Shown here: positions 26,474 to 34,923 of the stretch, piece after piece
Layout: each line of letters starts with the position of its first letter
Numbering within the stretch: position 1 is the stretch's first letter
Source: Nitrospinaceae bacterium
GTDB lineage: Bacteria; Nitrospinota; Nitrospinia; Nitrospinales; Nitrospinaceae
DNA: 64,000 bases
NCBI GenBank assembly: GCA_024644405.1
Contig: JAHELC010000010.1
Location: forward strand, 1 to 64,000
Direction: 5' to 3'
Made by a program: the position numbers and the translations under genes
The notes under the pieces: model-generated
What the model was told of the DNA's origin: nothing
What the model saw: only the letters and a program-made list of their open reading frames with translations
Databases searched by the model: none

Positions 26474-26962
26474 CTAGAGATTGCCGAAGTCCTGGGGTTT
26501 GATGTTGTCCAGCCATCGTTTCCACTGATCCTTATCCTCCGTATTGGCCTTGGAGGTGTCCGGGAGATCCAGGCTTTTGGCCGCCTCGATGACGGTTTCA
26601 TTGACATAAATCGGGGCTTTGGCGCGCAGGGCCAGGGCGATGGCGTCGCTGGGGCGGGAATCGATTTTCAGGGTGTCCCCGCCGGACATCATGGAAATAA
26701 CAGCGTAAAAGGTGTTGTCTTTCAACTCGCTGACCAGGATATGGTTGATTTTCCCCTTCATGTCGCCAATGAGGTTTTTCATCAAATCATGGGTCATGGG
26801 ACGGGGAGTGGCGATTTTCTCTATTTCCAGAGCAATGGCGTTGGCCTCAAAAAAACCGACCCAGATCGGCAATGCCCGGTTCCCTTCCAAATCCTTCAAT
26901 ATAATAATGGGCATATTGGTCAGGGGGTCGAGCGTCAGACCTTCCACTTTCATTTCAACCAT
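26474..26962 (-). CDS. DUF151 bifunctional nuclease family protein
   Basis: A 162-residue member of the BFN/DUF151 family, found across bacteria and plants; a plant member has RNase and DNase activity. Characteristic parts are VEGLTLDPLTNMPIIILKD, the LPIWVGFFEANAIALEIE segment, PRPMTHDLM and the closing DSRPSDAIALALRAKAPIYV. A second ATG lies three codons in. It is followed by repeat copy D and then nadK. Confidence 0.9.
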   Translation of the reverse strand: MVEMKVEGLTLDPLTNMPIIILKDLEGNRALPIWVGFFEANAIALEIEKIATPRPMTHDLMKNLIGDMKGKINHILVSELKDNTFYAVISMMSGGDTLKIDSRPSDAIALALRAKAPIYVNETVIEAAKSLDLPDTSKANTEDKDQWKRWLDNIKPQDFGNL

Positions 26963-27128
26963 GAATCGTTCCTTTGCCAGATTTGGGAATTTTGGGGTGA
27001 CCCGGACCCAGAATCATACGTGAAAACTATTGGGTTTTCTATAGTTAATCAATAAATAAAATGTTTGTCAATCTCGCAATTCAAGGCCGTTTTGCGGGGT
27101 TTTGCGGAAGTTTTTAGCGGGTCTGATT

Positions 27129-27368
27129 TCAAGGGCTTTGGATATGGTTTTTTACGAATTCCCGGAGTTTTATCTGTACCGGTTCGGGGATTTCTACGGG
27201 AGTGAGGGTTTTTCGGCAAAGATCTGAGGTCTGGCGGTAGGTTTCAAGAAAGGAGACGCAGGGAGGACAATCTTTAAAATGATCTTCCAGCGAAGCCGCC
27301 GTGGCCGGGTCCAGGGTTCCTTCAAAATAATCACACAACAGGTCAATGCATTCTTTGCAGCAAATCAT
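27129..27368 (-). CDS. Zinc-finger anti-sigma factor (ZAS-type)
   Basis: A 79-residue protein with the zinc-binding pattern of anti-sigma factors: Cys4-Cys8 region at the N-terminus (MICCKECIDLLCDY) and HFKDCPPC (H-x3-C-x2-C) near residues 30-37. There is no membrane helix, so it is a soluble anti-sigma factor, possibly redox-sensitive through its zinc cysteines. Its ATG overlaps the sigma factor stop codon (27365-27368), typical for co-expressed sigma/anti-sigma pairs. Confidence 0.87.
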   Translation of the reverse strand: MICCKECIDLLCDYFEGTLDPATAASLEDHFKDCPPCVSFLETYRQTSDLCRKTLTPVEIPEPVQIKLREFVKNHIQSP

Positions 27369-27985
27369 TTCTTCGAGCTCCGGGTTTGATATTCGTCAAA
27401 ATAGCTGGACAGTTTTTTCCTGAGAAAAAGACGTGCCCGATGCAAGCGGGATTTGACCGCAGGGATGGTCAAATCCAGAATCTCCCCCACTTTTTCCGTT
27501 GATAATCCCTCGACATCCCTCAACATGAAGACTACCTTTTCTTTCTCCGGGAGCAGTTCAACCGCTTTTTCAATCACTCCCTTGGTCTCGTTTGAAAACA
27601 GCAACGAATCCGTACTTTTGGACCAATCGGAAACCTTTTCGTTTTGAAACCCGGCATGATTGAAATTGGGCAGGCCTTCGTCCAACGATACGTACTGCTC
27701 CTTTTTCTTGTTCCTCAGCTTCATGTAGGTCGCATTCAGAGTGATGCGGTACACCCAGCTGGAAAAAGCCGACTTCCCCTGAAACGTGTCGATTTTTCGA
27801 TAGATCGTCAGAAGAACTTCCTGGGTCACATCCTGCGCATCCATTTGGTTGCGCGTCATGTTGAACGCCAGAGCATAAATCTTCCGCTGGTAGAGTTCGA
27901 ATATTTTATCGAACGCTTCCATCTGTCCGGCTTTCATATCCCGGACGAGCATTTCATCCTGCGCTTTTTCTTCCTGAGTCGGCAT
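27365..27985 (-). CDS. ECF RNA polymerase sigma factor (RpoE-like)
   Basis: A 206-residue sigma-70 family ECF protein. Region 2 is visible in MEAFDKIFELYQRKIYALAFNMTRNQMDAQDVTQEVLLTIYRK, and region 4 in LLPEKEKVVFMLRDVEGLSTEKVGEILDLTIPAVKSRLHRARLFLRKKL. I place the start at the ATG at 27985 (MPTQEEKAQ); an upstream frame to 28048 adds unconserved residues. It is coupled to the zinc-finger anti-sigma gene. It is divergent from pagL and the RND transporter, which are candidate targets. Confidence 0.92.
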   Translation of the reverse strand: MPTQEEKAQDEMLVRDMKAGQMEAFDKIFELYQRKIYALAFNMTRNQMDAQDVTQEVLLTIYRKIDTFQGKSAFSSWVYRITLNATYMKLRNKKKEQYVSLDEGLPNFNHAGFQNEKVSDWSKSTDSLLFSNETKGVIEKAVELLPEKEKVVFMLRDVEGLSTEKVGEILDLTIPAVKSRLHRARLFLRKKLSSYFDEYQTRSSKK

Positions 27986-28163
27986 GGTGCGCCAGATCCC
28001 CTTATGTGGTGTTCTGCGTCCGGTGCCTGACCGACCCGGTGAATTCAACCCAGGGTTAAAAATCGATCAGTTTTTTAGATGCTCTGGATACAGGAACGGT
28101 TCTGATTTTCAGAGTTTTCAAGCCCCGGAGGCTTTGAAAAGTGCTCTGGGAAAACTATTACAA

Positions 28164-28192
28164 ATTCTAGCATTCCCACCGGGGGAGTACAA
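28164..28192 (-). promoter_or_regulatory. Promoter of the ECF sigma/anti-sigma operon
   Basis: On the minus strand: -35 TTGTAC (28192-28187), 17-bp spacer, -10 TAGAAT (28169-28164) preceded by TGC (extended -10). It looks like a housekeeping promoter rather than an ECF GGAAC-type one. Confidence 0.55.
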
Positions 28193-28357
28193 ATGGAGCC
28201 CTCTCACAGGCCGGTTGAAATACCGTGTTAGTGCTTTAAATATAATAATTTATGAAAGCTGACCTTCGGTGGGGATGCGTCGCGCAATGTCGATGAAATG
28301 CTGATGCCGGTTATTTCCGGGCCCGGTGGCCGCCTCGGGAAACGCTTGAAAGGTTTA

Positions 28358-28366
28358 TGCTATAAT
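28358..28366 (+). promoter_or_regulatory. Extended -10 promoter of pagL
   Basis: TG-C-TATAAT, a perfect extended -10, lies 46 bp before the pagL ATG. The -35 region is weak. Confidence 0.55.
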
Positions 28367-28412
28367 CCCGACTCTTTTGTGATGGCAAGCAGGCAACCTC
28401 AAAAACGCGTAC

Positions 28413-29189
28413 ATGATGATCAAGTCGAGTTGGGCCTTCATACTGGTTTTGGCGCTGATTTCACTGGATTCGGAAAGGGCATTCGCCCAATTTTTTGCTC
28501 CCGACATCGAGGAAGATACTGGGTTATGGACCCTGCCTCCTGCCGATAAATTTCAGGTGGCCCAGGCATTGCCGGCGCCCGGGGATCCGGTGGCCGAACA
28601 GGATATTTCACTACCTGATTTTGAAAGCCGCTTTGCCAAGGGACAGTATGAATTCGGTGTCAGCCTGGGGTACGGCTTTACTCTCAATCTCCCTCCCGTC
28701 GATTCACCGGCTGACGAGCGAACACGGATTCGATTTGCTCACATTTCCCCCAACTTCAAATTCAACCTGACCGGGCTCATGGGGAAATCCGTCTTCCGGG
28801 GCGCTTTGTATTGGGTGATCGAGGTCCAATTGGCGGCGACCGTAGAGGACCCCACGCGCAATGGCCGGGTGGTGGACGACTCTCCCAATTACCTGTTTGG
28901 CTTCGTGCCCGGGCAACTGGAATACAAATTCCTGAATCCCAACCGATCCTGGGCGCCTTTTGTATTTGCCGGGGTGGGCGGGTCCTGGAGTGAATGGTTT
29001 CAGGAAGCCAGGGAAATCTCCACCGCGTTCGAATTTATTCTGCAGGGAGGCGTCGGGATCGAATATTTCTTTGACAACGGAACCGCCCTGAATTTCAATT
29101 ACCGCCTCTGGCATTTGTCCAATTCCAACATCAAGAGCCCGAATACCGGCCTCAACGCTCACCTGTTCAGCCTGGGTTACAGTTTTTAG
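28413..29189 (+). CDS. pagL: PagL-family outer-membrane lipid A deacylase
   Basis: A 258-residue beta-barrel precursor: signal peptide (about 1-25, ending AFA), a 60-residue linker and a C-terminal barrel ending in the aromatic YSF. The PagL signature HLSNSNIKSPNTGLN gives the catalytic His-x-Ser. The known Pseudomonas enzyme has a catalytic Glu 14 residues after the His; here that position is Asn, so activity may be altered. PagL removes the 3-O acyl chain of lipid A. The gene has its own promoter, and an RND transporter gene follows on the same strand. Confidence 0.78.
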   Translation: MMIKSSWAFILVLALISLDSERAFAQFFAPDIEEDTGLWTLPPADKFQVAQALPAPGDPVAEQDISLPDFESRFAKGQYEFGVSLGYGFTLNLPPVDSPADERTRIRFAHISPNFKFNLTGLMGKSVFRGALYWVIEVQLAATVEDPTRNGRVVDDSPNYLFGFVPGQLEYKFLNPNRSWAPFVFAGVGGSWSEWFQEAREISTAFEFILQGGVGIEYFFDNGTALNFNYRLWHLSNSNIKSPNTGLNAHLFSLGYSF

Positions 29190-29243
29190 TTTGCGCGGCA
29201 ATCGTCGTCGCAGTCAAAAATTATCTGCCTCCTCCACCCGACC

Positions 29244-29252
29244 TGTTATACT
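29244..29252 (+). promoter_or_regulatory. Extended -10 promoter of the RND transporter gene
   Basis: TG-T-TATACT is an extended -10 element about 60 bp before the ATG at 29312. The -35 region is poor. Confidence 0.4.
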
Positions 29253-29311
29253 ATTTTTTAAAACGCTTTCCATGAAGCTCCTTTCTGGGGTTTGATTATT
29301 TTCAGACTTTT

Positions 29312-32059
29312 ATGGACCCTACCGTTTCCTCAGAAGAAATTTCCTCCACTCCCAAACCCAGTCCCCTGGACCGGGTGTTTAATGCCTTTGAGACCCTGGC
29401 CTTTTACCACCCGTGGTGGGTTCTAACGGTTTCCCTGATTCTGGCGGCTCTCAGTTTGTGGCTGACGGCCACGCACCTCCAGTTCAACACCCTCCGGGAA
29501 GATCTGATTTCCAGGGACTTGAAGTTCAATGTGCTGTACCAGAAGTACCGGGAACGCTTCAAGGATTTTGACGGCATGATTGTCGTCGTCGAAGGCGAGC
29601 AACCCGAAGCGATGAAACAATTCGCCGATCAATTGGTGGAGCGATTGCACAGCCGGCCTGAAATATCTTCGGAGATTTATTACAAAGTTGATACCGCTTA
29701 CTTCAATGACAAAACCCTGTTGTTCCTGGAGCCGGACGCCCTGGAGCAGTTGGCGGACAAGCTGAGGTCACACCAGGGTTTTCTGGAGCGGGTGAATGCC
29801 TCACCCGGACTCAACACGCTTCTAGGAAGCCTCAATCGCGAAATCAGCGCCGGGGTGGTCGATACACTGCTTTCCGATATGCTCGGTACGGAGGATGAGG
29901 AAGAAGAGCCAGACGAATCCGCGGACCTCAGTTTGCTGATCTCCCTGCTGGAACAAATGACCCGGCACGTGGAAGGCGATGCGGTGTACCGTTCGCCCTG
30001 GGGGGCTTTGCTATCGGAAGAGGAGAGCCATCCCTTGCGGGAGGACGGGTATCTGGTGTCCGACGACGAGCGTTTGCTGTTCATCCTGCTCAATCCTCTG
30101 GAGACCGAAGGCGACTTTGCCGGGTCCAAAAATGCGATCGAGGGGATTCGGGCGATCGTCCGCGAACTGGCTCCCGGTTTTCCCAAAGTTAAAGTGGGGA
30201 TGACGGGCGGCGAAGTGATCTCTTCGGATGAAATGTTCACCACCCATGCCGATGTTAAAAATGCCTCGAAGTATGCCCTGGCCGGCGTGTCCTTACTGTT
30301 CATCCTTTTTTACCGGCGCGTCACCGAACCATTGCTCGCGGTGTTCACGCTCATGGTTTCCATTGCCTGGGCGATGGGATACACCACCCTGGCCGTCGGC
30401 CATCTCAATATCATTTCCGTGGTGTTCACCACCATCCTGATCGGGCTGGGCATCGACTTCGGGATCCACATTCTCGGCCGCTACCGCGAGGAGCGGCGCC
30501 TGGGCCACGAGGCCTATCTCGCCATGCGCAACACCCTGCAGCAAACCGGGCGCGGCAACCTGACGGGAGCGGTCACCACCGCCATCGCCTTCGGCGCCAT
30601 GGTATTTACCGACTTCGTGGGAATCGTTGAACTGGGGATTATCGCCGCCGGGGGTATCGTGTTGTGTTTGCTCGGCATGGTGCTGTTGCTGCCGGCCCTG
30701 ATCAGCATCGAGGAGCGCTGGCGGAAACCGGTGTACACCCTGCCGGAGCGGGTGGGAAAACGCGACGCAGTGTTCGAGAAGATGTACTCACACTATTATC
30801 TCATCATTTTCGTTTCACTGGCGCTTCTCACCTGGTGCGGTTACGTTTCCAAGGATTTGTACTTCGATTACAATCTGCTCAACATGCAGGCCAAGGGAAC
30901 CGAGGCGGTGCATTTCGAAATGAAGATTATCGAAAACGCCAAACGTGCTTCCTGGAACGCCGCCCTGGTAGCGGACAATATTGAGGACGCGCAGGCCAAG
31001 TACCGGGTTCTCAAAGCCATGCCCTCCGTCGGCAAGGTGGAAAGCCTGTTGACGGCAATACCGGAAAACCAGGAAGACCGCATCCAAAATGTTAAAGCCC
31101 TCGCGCCGCTCATCGATCCGTTCGAAGTGGAACCGCAAGACGAGCCGTTCTCCCTGCGGGCTATCCAGGCGACGATGAAAAAAATCCGGTTCAAGCTGCG
31201 TAAAAAGGAAAAAGAGGGCGAGCAGGACGATGTGTATGAAGCGTCCCGCCGGGCGCGGCAACTGGACGAGGCTCTTAAGAATATCGATCCCGAAGCCGCC
31301 GCGACCCGCTTGCAGCAATTTTCGCGCACCCTGTTTGTCGATTACCGCAAAAAGATCGCCGACCTCAAACGTTCCGTCCATCCCTCTCCTGTCAAAGTGG
31401 AAGAATTGCCGCAGGACCTCAAAGACCGGTTCGTCAGCGCCGACGGCAAGTATCTGCTGTTGGTGTACCCCAACATCAACATCTGGGAACGGGAAGAGAT
31501 GGAACAATTCCTGTACGAAATGCGGCGGATCGATCCCAACGTCACCGGCAACGCAGTCCATATGTTTGAGTCGAGCCGCTTGATGATCGACGGTTACATT
31601 CGCGCCGGGTTGTACGCGCTGGCGGCCATTGCCCTGTACCTGATGCTGACCCTTCGCATTGTCATGACCACCGTGTTGGTCATGATCCCGACGCTGGCGG
31701 GAGCGATTTTAACGCTGGGGCTCATGCACCTGACGGGCATCCAGTTCAACCTCGCCAACCTGGTGATCCTACCCCTGATCCTCGGTATCGGAGTGGTCGA
31801 TGGCGTGCATATCCTGCATCGCTACCGTGAAGTGCCGGAGTGCGGGAAGAACATCATATCGAAAAGTACCGGGCAGGCGGTGGTCCTGACCTCGCTGACC
31901 ACCATGATCGGATTCGGCAGTTTGATGGTGGCGGACCACCAAGGCGTGTACAGCGTCGGACTGGTCCTGACTCTCGGGGTGGGCAGTTGCCTGATCACGT
32001 CCATCACCCTGCTGCCCGCGCTCATGAAACTCTGCTGGGCACGAGGATGGAAAATTTAA
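29312..32059 (+). CDS. MMPL/RND-superfamily transporter, HpnN-like
   Basis: A 915-residue inner-membrane protein with the two-fold RND layout. There is one N-terminal helix (about 34-54), a large periplasmic loop, and five helices (about 325-475, with VFTTILIGLGIDFGIHILGRYREE). A second helix (about 495-515), a second loop and five more helices (GIGVVDGVHILHRYRE) follow. The conserved GIDFGIH and GVVDGVH motifs are the proton-path segments. It resembles HpnN, which moves hopanoids to the outer membrane, and other lipid-exporting MMPL proteins. It lies after pagL, suggesting outer-membrane lipid handling. No hopanoid genes are in the window. Confidence 0.85.
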   Translation: MDPTVSSEEISSTPKPSPLDRVFNAFETLAFYHPWWVLTVSLILAALSLWLTATHLQFNTLREDLISRDLKFNVLYQKYRERFKDFDGMIVVVEGEQPEAMKQFADQLVERLHSRPEISSEIYYKVDTAYFNDKTLLFLEPDALEQLADKLRSHQGFLERVNASPGLNTLLGSLNREISAGVVDTLLSDMLGTEDEEEEPDESADLSLLISLLEQMTRHVEGDAVYRSPWGALLSEEESHPLREDGYLVSDDERLLFILLNPLETEGDFAGSKNAIEGIRAIVRELAPGFPKVKVGMTGGEVISSDEMFTTHADVKNASKYALAGVSLLFILFYRRVTEPLLAVFTLMVSIAWAMGYTTLAVGHLNIISVVFTTILIGLGIDFGIHILGRYREERRLGHEAYLAMRNTLQQTGRGNLTGAVTTAIAFGAMVFTDFVGIVELGIIAAGGIVLCLLGMVLLLPALISIEERWRKPVYTLPERVGKRDAVFEKMYSHYYLIIFVSLALLTWCGYVSKDLYFDYNLLNMQAKGTEAVHFEMKIIENAKRASWNAALVADNIEDAQAKYRVLKAMPSVGKVESLLTAIPENQEDRIQNVKALAPLIDPFEVEPQDEPFSLRAIQATMKKIRFKLRKKEKEGEQDDVYEASRRARQLDEALKNIDPEAAATRLQQFSRTLFVDYRKKIADLKRSVHPSPVKVEELPQDLKDRFVSADGKYLLLVYPNINIWEREEMEQFLYEMRRIDPNVTGNAVHMFESSRLMIDGYIRAGLYALAAIALYLMLTLRIVMTTVLVMIPTLAGAILTLGLMHLTGIQFNLANLVILPLILGIGVVDGVHILHRYREVPECGKNIISKSTGQAVVLTSLTTMIGFGSLMVADHQGVYSVGLVLTLGVGSCLITSITLLPALMKLCWARGWKI

Positions 32060-32085
32060 CCAGCGTAACATCGGACTCATTTTTA

Positions 32086-32150
32086 AATTGCGCCCAGTGG
32101 CCATCGCTTGCCATTAACGGTCAGCCAGTTGCCTCTCCTCGCTAGAGGAG
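32086..32150 (+). repeat. Intergenic repeat family, copy C
   Basis: Core 1 AATTGCGCCCA (32086-32096), core 2 TTGCCATTAACGGTCAGC (32108-32125) and right hairpin CTCCTC-GCTA-GAGGAG (32135-32150). The right hairpin directly touches the stop codon of the minus-strand gene. A remnant of the CCAGCGT element (ACCAGCGTAAC) lies at 32059-32069. It sits between convergent genes. Confidence 0.78.
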
Positions 32151-34208
32151 TTATCGGGGGCTGGCGGCGATGTTGCCGCCGTCTACGGTGAACACACTGC
32201 CGGTGGTTTTTTCCGACAGCGCCAGATGCAGAAACGCCTCCGCCACGTCGGTGTCCAGCACTTCCCGTCCCAGCAGGTTCTGCCGGAAATATTCTTCCGG
32301 TTCCAGGCCGCGCGCTTTGGAACGTTCGGCGATGAAGTCGTCGGTGAACATGCCGGTGCGGATGCGGTCGGCGTTGACCGCGTTGGAGCGAATCCCCTCC
32401 TTGCCGTAATCCAGCGCGTATTGTTTGGCAAGTGCCACCACCGCCGCTTTCGGCAGGGCATACGGACCGAAATCCTTGCCAGGGTTGAAGGCGGCTTTCG
32501 ATGCGTTGAACAGGAGACAGCCGCCGGTTTTCTGTTTCATAAAGATGTGCACCGCCTGTGCGGCCACCGTCTGGTGCGCGAAAAAGTTGAGATCGAAACT
32601 GCCCCGCAGAGTCGCGCTGTCGACGTCCCCGATACGCCCCTGCAACGCGTTGCCGGCGTTGGAGATGAGAATGTCCACCCCGCCGTAGGTTTGCACGGCG
32701 TGGTCGAACGAGGCCGCGACTGCTTCTTCATCGGTCAGATCCACCGACCGCCAGGTGACGCCGGCCTTGCTCTCTTTTTGCAAAGTGGTACCGGCTGATT
32801 CCAGGGCTTCGCCGTTCAGGTCCACCAGATATATGTTGGCGCCCTGTTGCGCGAATAGTTGCGCGGTGGCGCGTCCGATGCCCGAGGCCGCTCCGGTGAT
32901 GTACACGACCTGACCCTGCAACAGCGGCGGCTGGGCTTTCCCCAGTTTGGCCTGCTCCAGCGACCAGTACTCCATGTCGAACAGGTCGGCATCGCCCAAA
33001 GGTTTGTAGCTGCCGATGTCGAAAGCGCTCTGGATGATTTCGATGGTGTGTTCGTAGAGGTCTGCGGCGATGTTCGTTTCCTTCACGGTTTTGCCGATCG
33101 TCACCAGACCCAGACCCGCCACCAGAACGACACGCGGCAGAGGGTCCAGCTCTTTCAGGTCGACGCCCTTCTTCGCCTGGTTGGTGACGAAGTACTTGTG
33201 ATACGCGTCGTCGTACTTGTCGAGCGCCGCCGCCAACTCCGAGCGCAGGCGTTCGGGGTTGTCGAGATGTTTCGGGTTCAGCAGTAAAGGTTTCTGTTTG
33301 GTGCGGATGACGTGGTCGGGTGTCGCGGTGCCGATCTGCGACCACTTTTTGCATTCCTTGCTGGATGCGAACTCGCGCGCCGGCCCGCTTTCGCGGTGGT
33401 GAACCAGCCATGAGGTGCCGGACCGCTCCCGGTACAGCCCGCGCAGGACCGGCGCGATGGCTTTTAAAATTTCCCGGTAGTCATCGGAAGCCGGTTCCTT
33501 GTCAGGGGTCAGCGGCTGTCGCGGCTGATTCTTGATAAAAGTTTCCGCCTGGGTGACGGCCTTGATGTGGGCGTCGTAACTTTCTTTTGCCGTGTCGCCG
33601 AAGGTGAACAGGCCGTGGTTGATCAAGACCAGTCCCTTCACCTGCGGGTTTTTCTCGTAGGCCTCAGCCGCGGCCTTGGCCAGATCGAATCCCGGCATGA
33701 TGTACGGTACCACGCCCAACTCGTCGCCGTAGATTTCCTTGCAGATTTTTTTGGCGTTGGGTTGGTTGGCGATCACCAGGATGGCGTCGGCATGCGAATG
33801 GTCGACGAACTTGTGCGGCAGAAACGCGTGCAGCAGCGTTTCCACCGAAGGATTGGGCGACGACGCATCCAGCAGATTCGTCCGCTGATCGTTGACCATC
33901 GCCTCGTCCGACAAAGAGGGGAGGGACCGCAACTGTCTCAGGGTGTCGAGTTTGACCCCCGGGAGACCCGGCGGCTCCAGTGTGTCGAGGTCCCAGCCGC
34001 TGCCCTTGACGTACAGGACTTCGACGGCCTTGCCCATCCGGTTTTTGATGTGCGATTTTACCGACGTGTTGCCGCCGCCGTGCAGGACCAGCGCCGGTTC
34101 CGCCCCGATCAGGCGTGAGGTATAGACACGCAGGGCCACATCCTCCGAAACATCCGCGTATTGCTTGATCGCCTTTTTGGCGTCCTTGTCTTTCCATAGA
34201 TTTTTCAT
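32151..34208 (-). CDS. Bifunctional class II aldolase/short-chain dehydrogenase
   Basis: A 685-residue fusion. The N-terminal half is a class II aldolase/adducin domain (VLHGGGNTSVKS; zinc histidines in VDHSHAD and LINHGLFTFGD). The C-terminal half is a short-chain dehydrogenase with TGAASGIGRAT for NAD binding, NAG, and the catalytic YALPK (YxxxK) motif. Related fusions such as RhaEW cleave rhamnulose 1-phosphate and oxidise lactaldehyde; the substrate here is not known. No sugar kinase or isomerase is adjacent. Confidence 0.88.
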   Translation of the reverse strand: MKNLWKDKDAKKAIKQYADVSEDVALRVYTSRLIGAEPALVLHGGGNTSVKSHIKNRMGKAVEVLYVKGSGWDLDTLEPPGLPGVKLDTLRQLRSLPSLSDEAMVNDQRTNLLDASSPNPSVETLLHAFLPHKFVDHSHADAILVIANQPNAKKICKEIYGDELGVVPYIMPGFDLAKAAAEAYEKNPQVKGLVLINHGLFTFGDTAKESYDAHIKAVTQAETFIKNQPRQPLTPDKEPASDDYREILKAIAPVLRGLYRERSGTSWLVHHRESGPAREFASSKECKKWSQIGTATPDHVIRTKQKPLLLNPKHLDNPERLRSELAAALDKYDDAYHKYFVTNQAKKGVDLKELDPLPRVVLVAGLGLVTIGKTVKETNIAADLYEHTIEIIQSAFDIGSYKPLGDADLFDMEYWSLEQAKLGKAQPPLLQGQVVYITGAASGIGRATAQLFAQQGANIYLVDLNGEALESAGTTLQKESKAGVTWRSVDLTDEEAVAASFDHAVQTYGGVDILISNAGNALQGRIGDVDSATLRGSFDLNFFAHQTVAAQAVHIFMKQKTGGCLLFNASKAAFNPGKDFGPYALPKAAVVALAKQYALDYGKEGIRSNAVNADRIRTGMFTDDFIAERSKARGLEPEEYFRQNLLGREVLDTDVAEAFLHLALSEKTTGSVFTVDGGNIAASPR

Positions 34209-34257
34209 CCAATGAAAATAACAAATCCCCGCAGGAGAATAAAGAAGATAAAACTTT

Positions 34258-34297
34258 CCCTTTCATAAAGGGGGAGTTATTGTCGCCGCTTCGCCAG
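34258..34297 (+). repeat. Left direct repeat flanking the AT-rich gene
   Basis: It contains hairpin CCCTTT-CAT-AAAGGG (34258-34272), the block AAAGGGGGAGTTATTG (34267-34282) and TTCGCCAG (34290-34297). A related copy in the same orientation lies at 34836-34879, on the other side of the AT-rich gene. Confidence 0.6.
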
Positions 34298-34377
34298 AGG
34301 AAAACCGGTTGTCAGCCCCGCTTCCGGGCATTAACCTGAGAGAGTGGATAAAGTTAATAGGCACAGGACAACGAGAC

Positions 34378-34668
34378 ATGAAAAGATTTGTTGTTATTGT
34401 CGAAGGAAACAACGTAATAGTTAATAAAAAAATGTGTGGGTTTTATACCACAAGATTTGTAGAGGCAAATAGTGAAGGCGAGGCTGTAAATGAGGCTTTT
34501 GATTTAATACGGAAAGAAATTGATTCAAAACCCGACATTATGAATGATCGATTTGGGTATCCTGATCTGAGTCTTTATGAAGTCAATGAAGTTGAAGATT
34601 TTGGTGATAATTTCCCTCCCGGAGGTGGCTTTACATATTACCTGCATGAAGAGGGAGAAGGAAATTAA
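34378..34668 (+). CDS. AT-rich orphan small protein
   Basis: A 96-residue protein, MKRFVVIVEGNNV..., acidic, with no membrane segment or known motif. Its C-terminal part (YEVNEVEDFGDNFPPGGGFTYYL) looks folded and carries a PPGGG turn. An upstream in-frame start at 34309 is possible, but the ATG at 34378 has a nearby AGGA-type site. The gene is clearly more AT-rich than its neighbours, with A- or T-ending codons favoured. It sits between two related direct repeats, so recent acquisition is likely. Confidence 0.65.
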   Translation: MKRFVVIVEGNNVIVNKKMCGFYTTRFVEANSEGEAVNEAFDLIRKEIDSKPDIMNDRFGYPDLSLYEVNEVEDFGDNFPPGGGFTYYLHEEGEGN

Positions 34669-34735
34669 TATAAAAAAGGGATCAAGCCTCTTCTTGACTA
34701 CATAAAATTAACTTACCTTAAGCCAATTTTTGGGT

Positions 34736-34750
34736 CCAGCGGGATGCTGG
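34736..34750. repeat. CCAGC hairpin
   Basis: CCAGC-GGGAT-GCTGG followed at once by AATTGGGCG. It resembles the hairpin-plus-core-1 arrangement of the repeat family, but core 2 cannot be recognised. Possible decayed copy. Confidence 0.35.
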
Positions 34751-34835
34751 AATTGGGCGGGGTTCTATGATATGTTGGCAGGGAATGGCAACCCTAACGT
34801 TTCATCCGGAAAAGCTGGAGGAAGAATCCCCCCAT

Positions 34836-34879
34836 CCCCCTTTACAAGGGGGAGTCATTGATCCCTGGCGATTCGCCAG
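34836..34879 (+). repeat. Right direct repeat flanking the AT-rich gene
   Basis: Hairpin CCCCCTT-TAC-AAGGGGG (34836-34852), block CAAGGGGGAGTCATTG (34845-34860) and hairpin CTGGCG-ATT-CGCCAG (34865-34879). It matches the left copy at 34258-34297 at 14 of 16 positions in the central block and shares TTCGCCAG. Confidence 0.6.
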
Positions 34880-34923
34880 CCCGCTCCGGGCCGGTTTTCT
34901 TCTCTTTTTGATGCCTCAGGCGC

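Larger units (their letters stand above)
27986..28412. other. Divergent regulatory region between the ECF sigma gene and pagL
   Basis: It holds a sigma-70-like promoter for the sigma operon (28164-28192, minus), an extended -10 promoter for pagL (28358-28366, plus) and a further TATAAT at 28241-28246 on the plus strand. No gene is visible. The leader of the sigma operon would be about 170 nt long. Confidence 0.5.

Noticed and set aside
34309-34377. Longer start for the AT-rich gene
   Set aside because: The extra 23 residues are encoded by flanking, differently composed DNA that overlaps the left repeat region; the ATG at 34378 is better.
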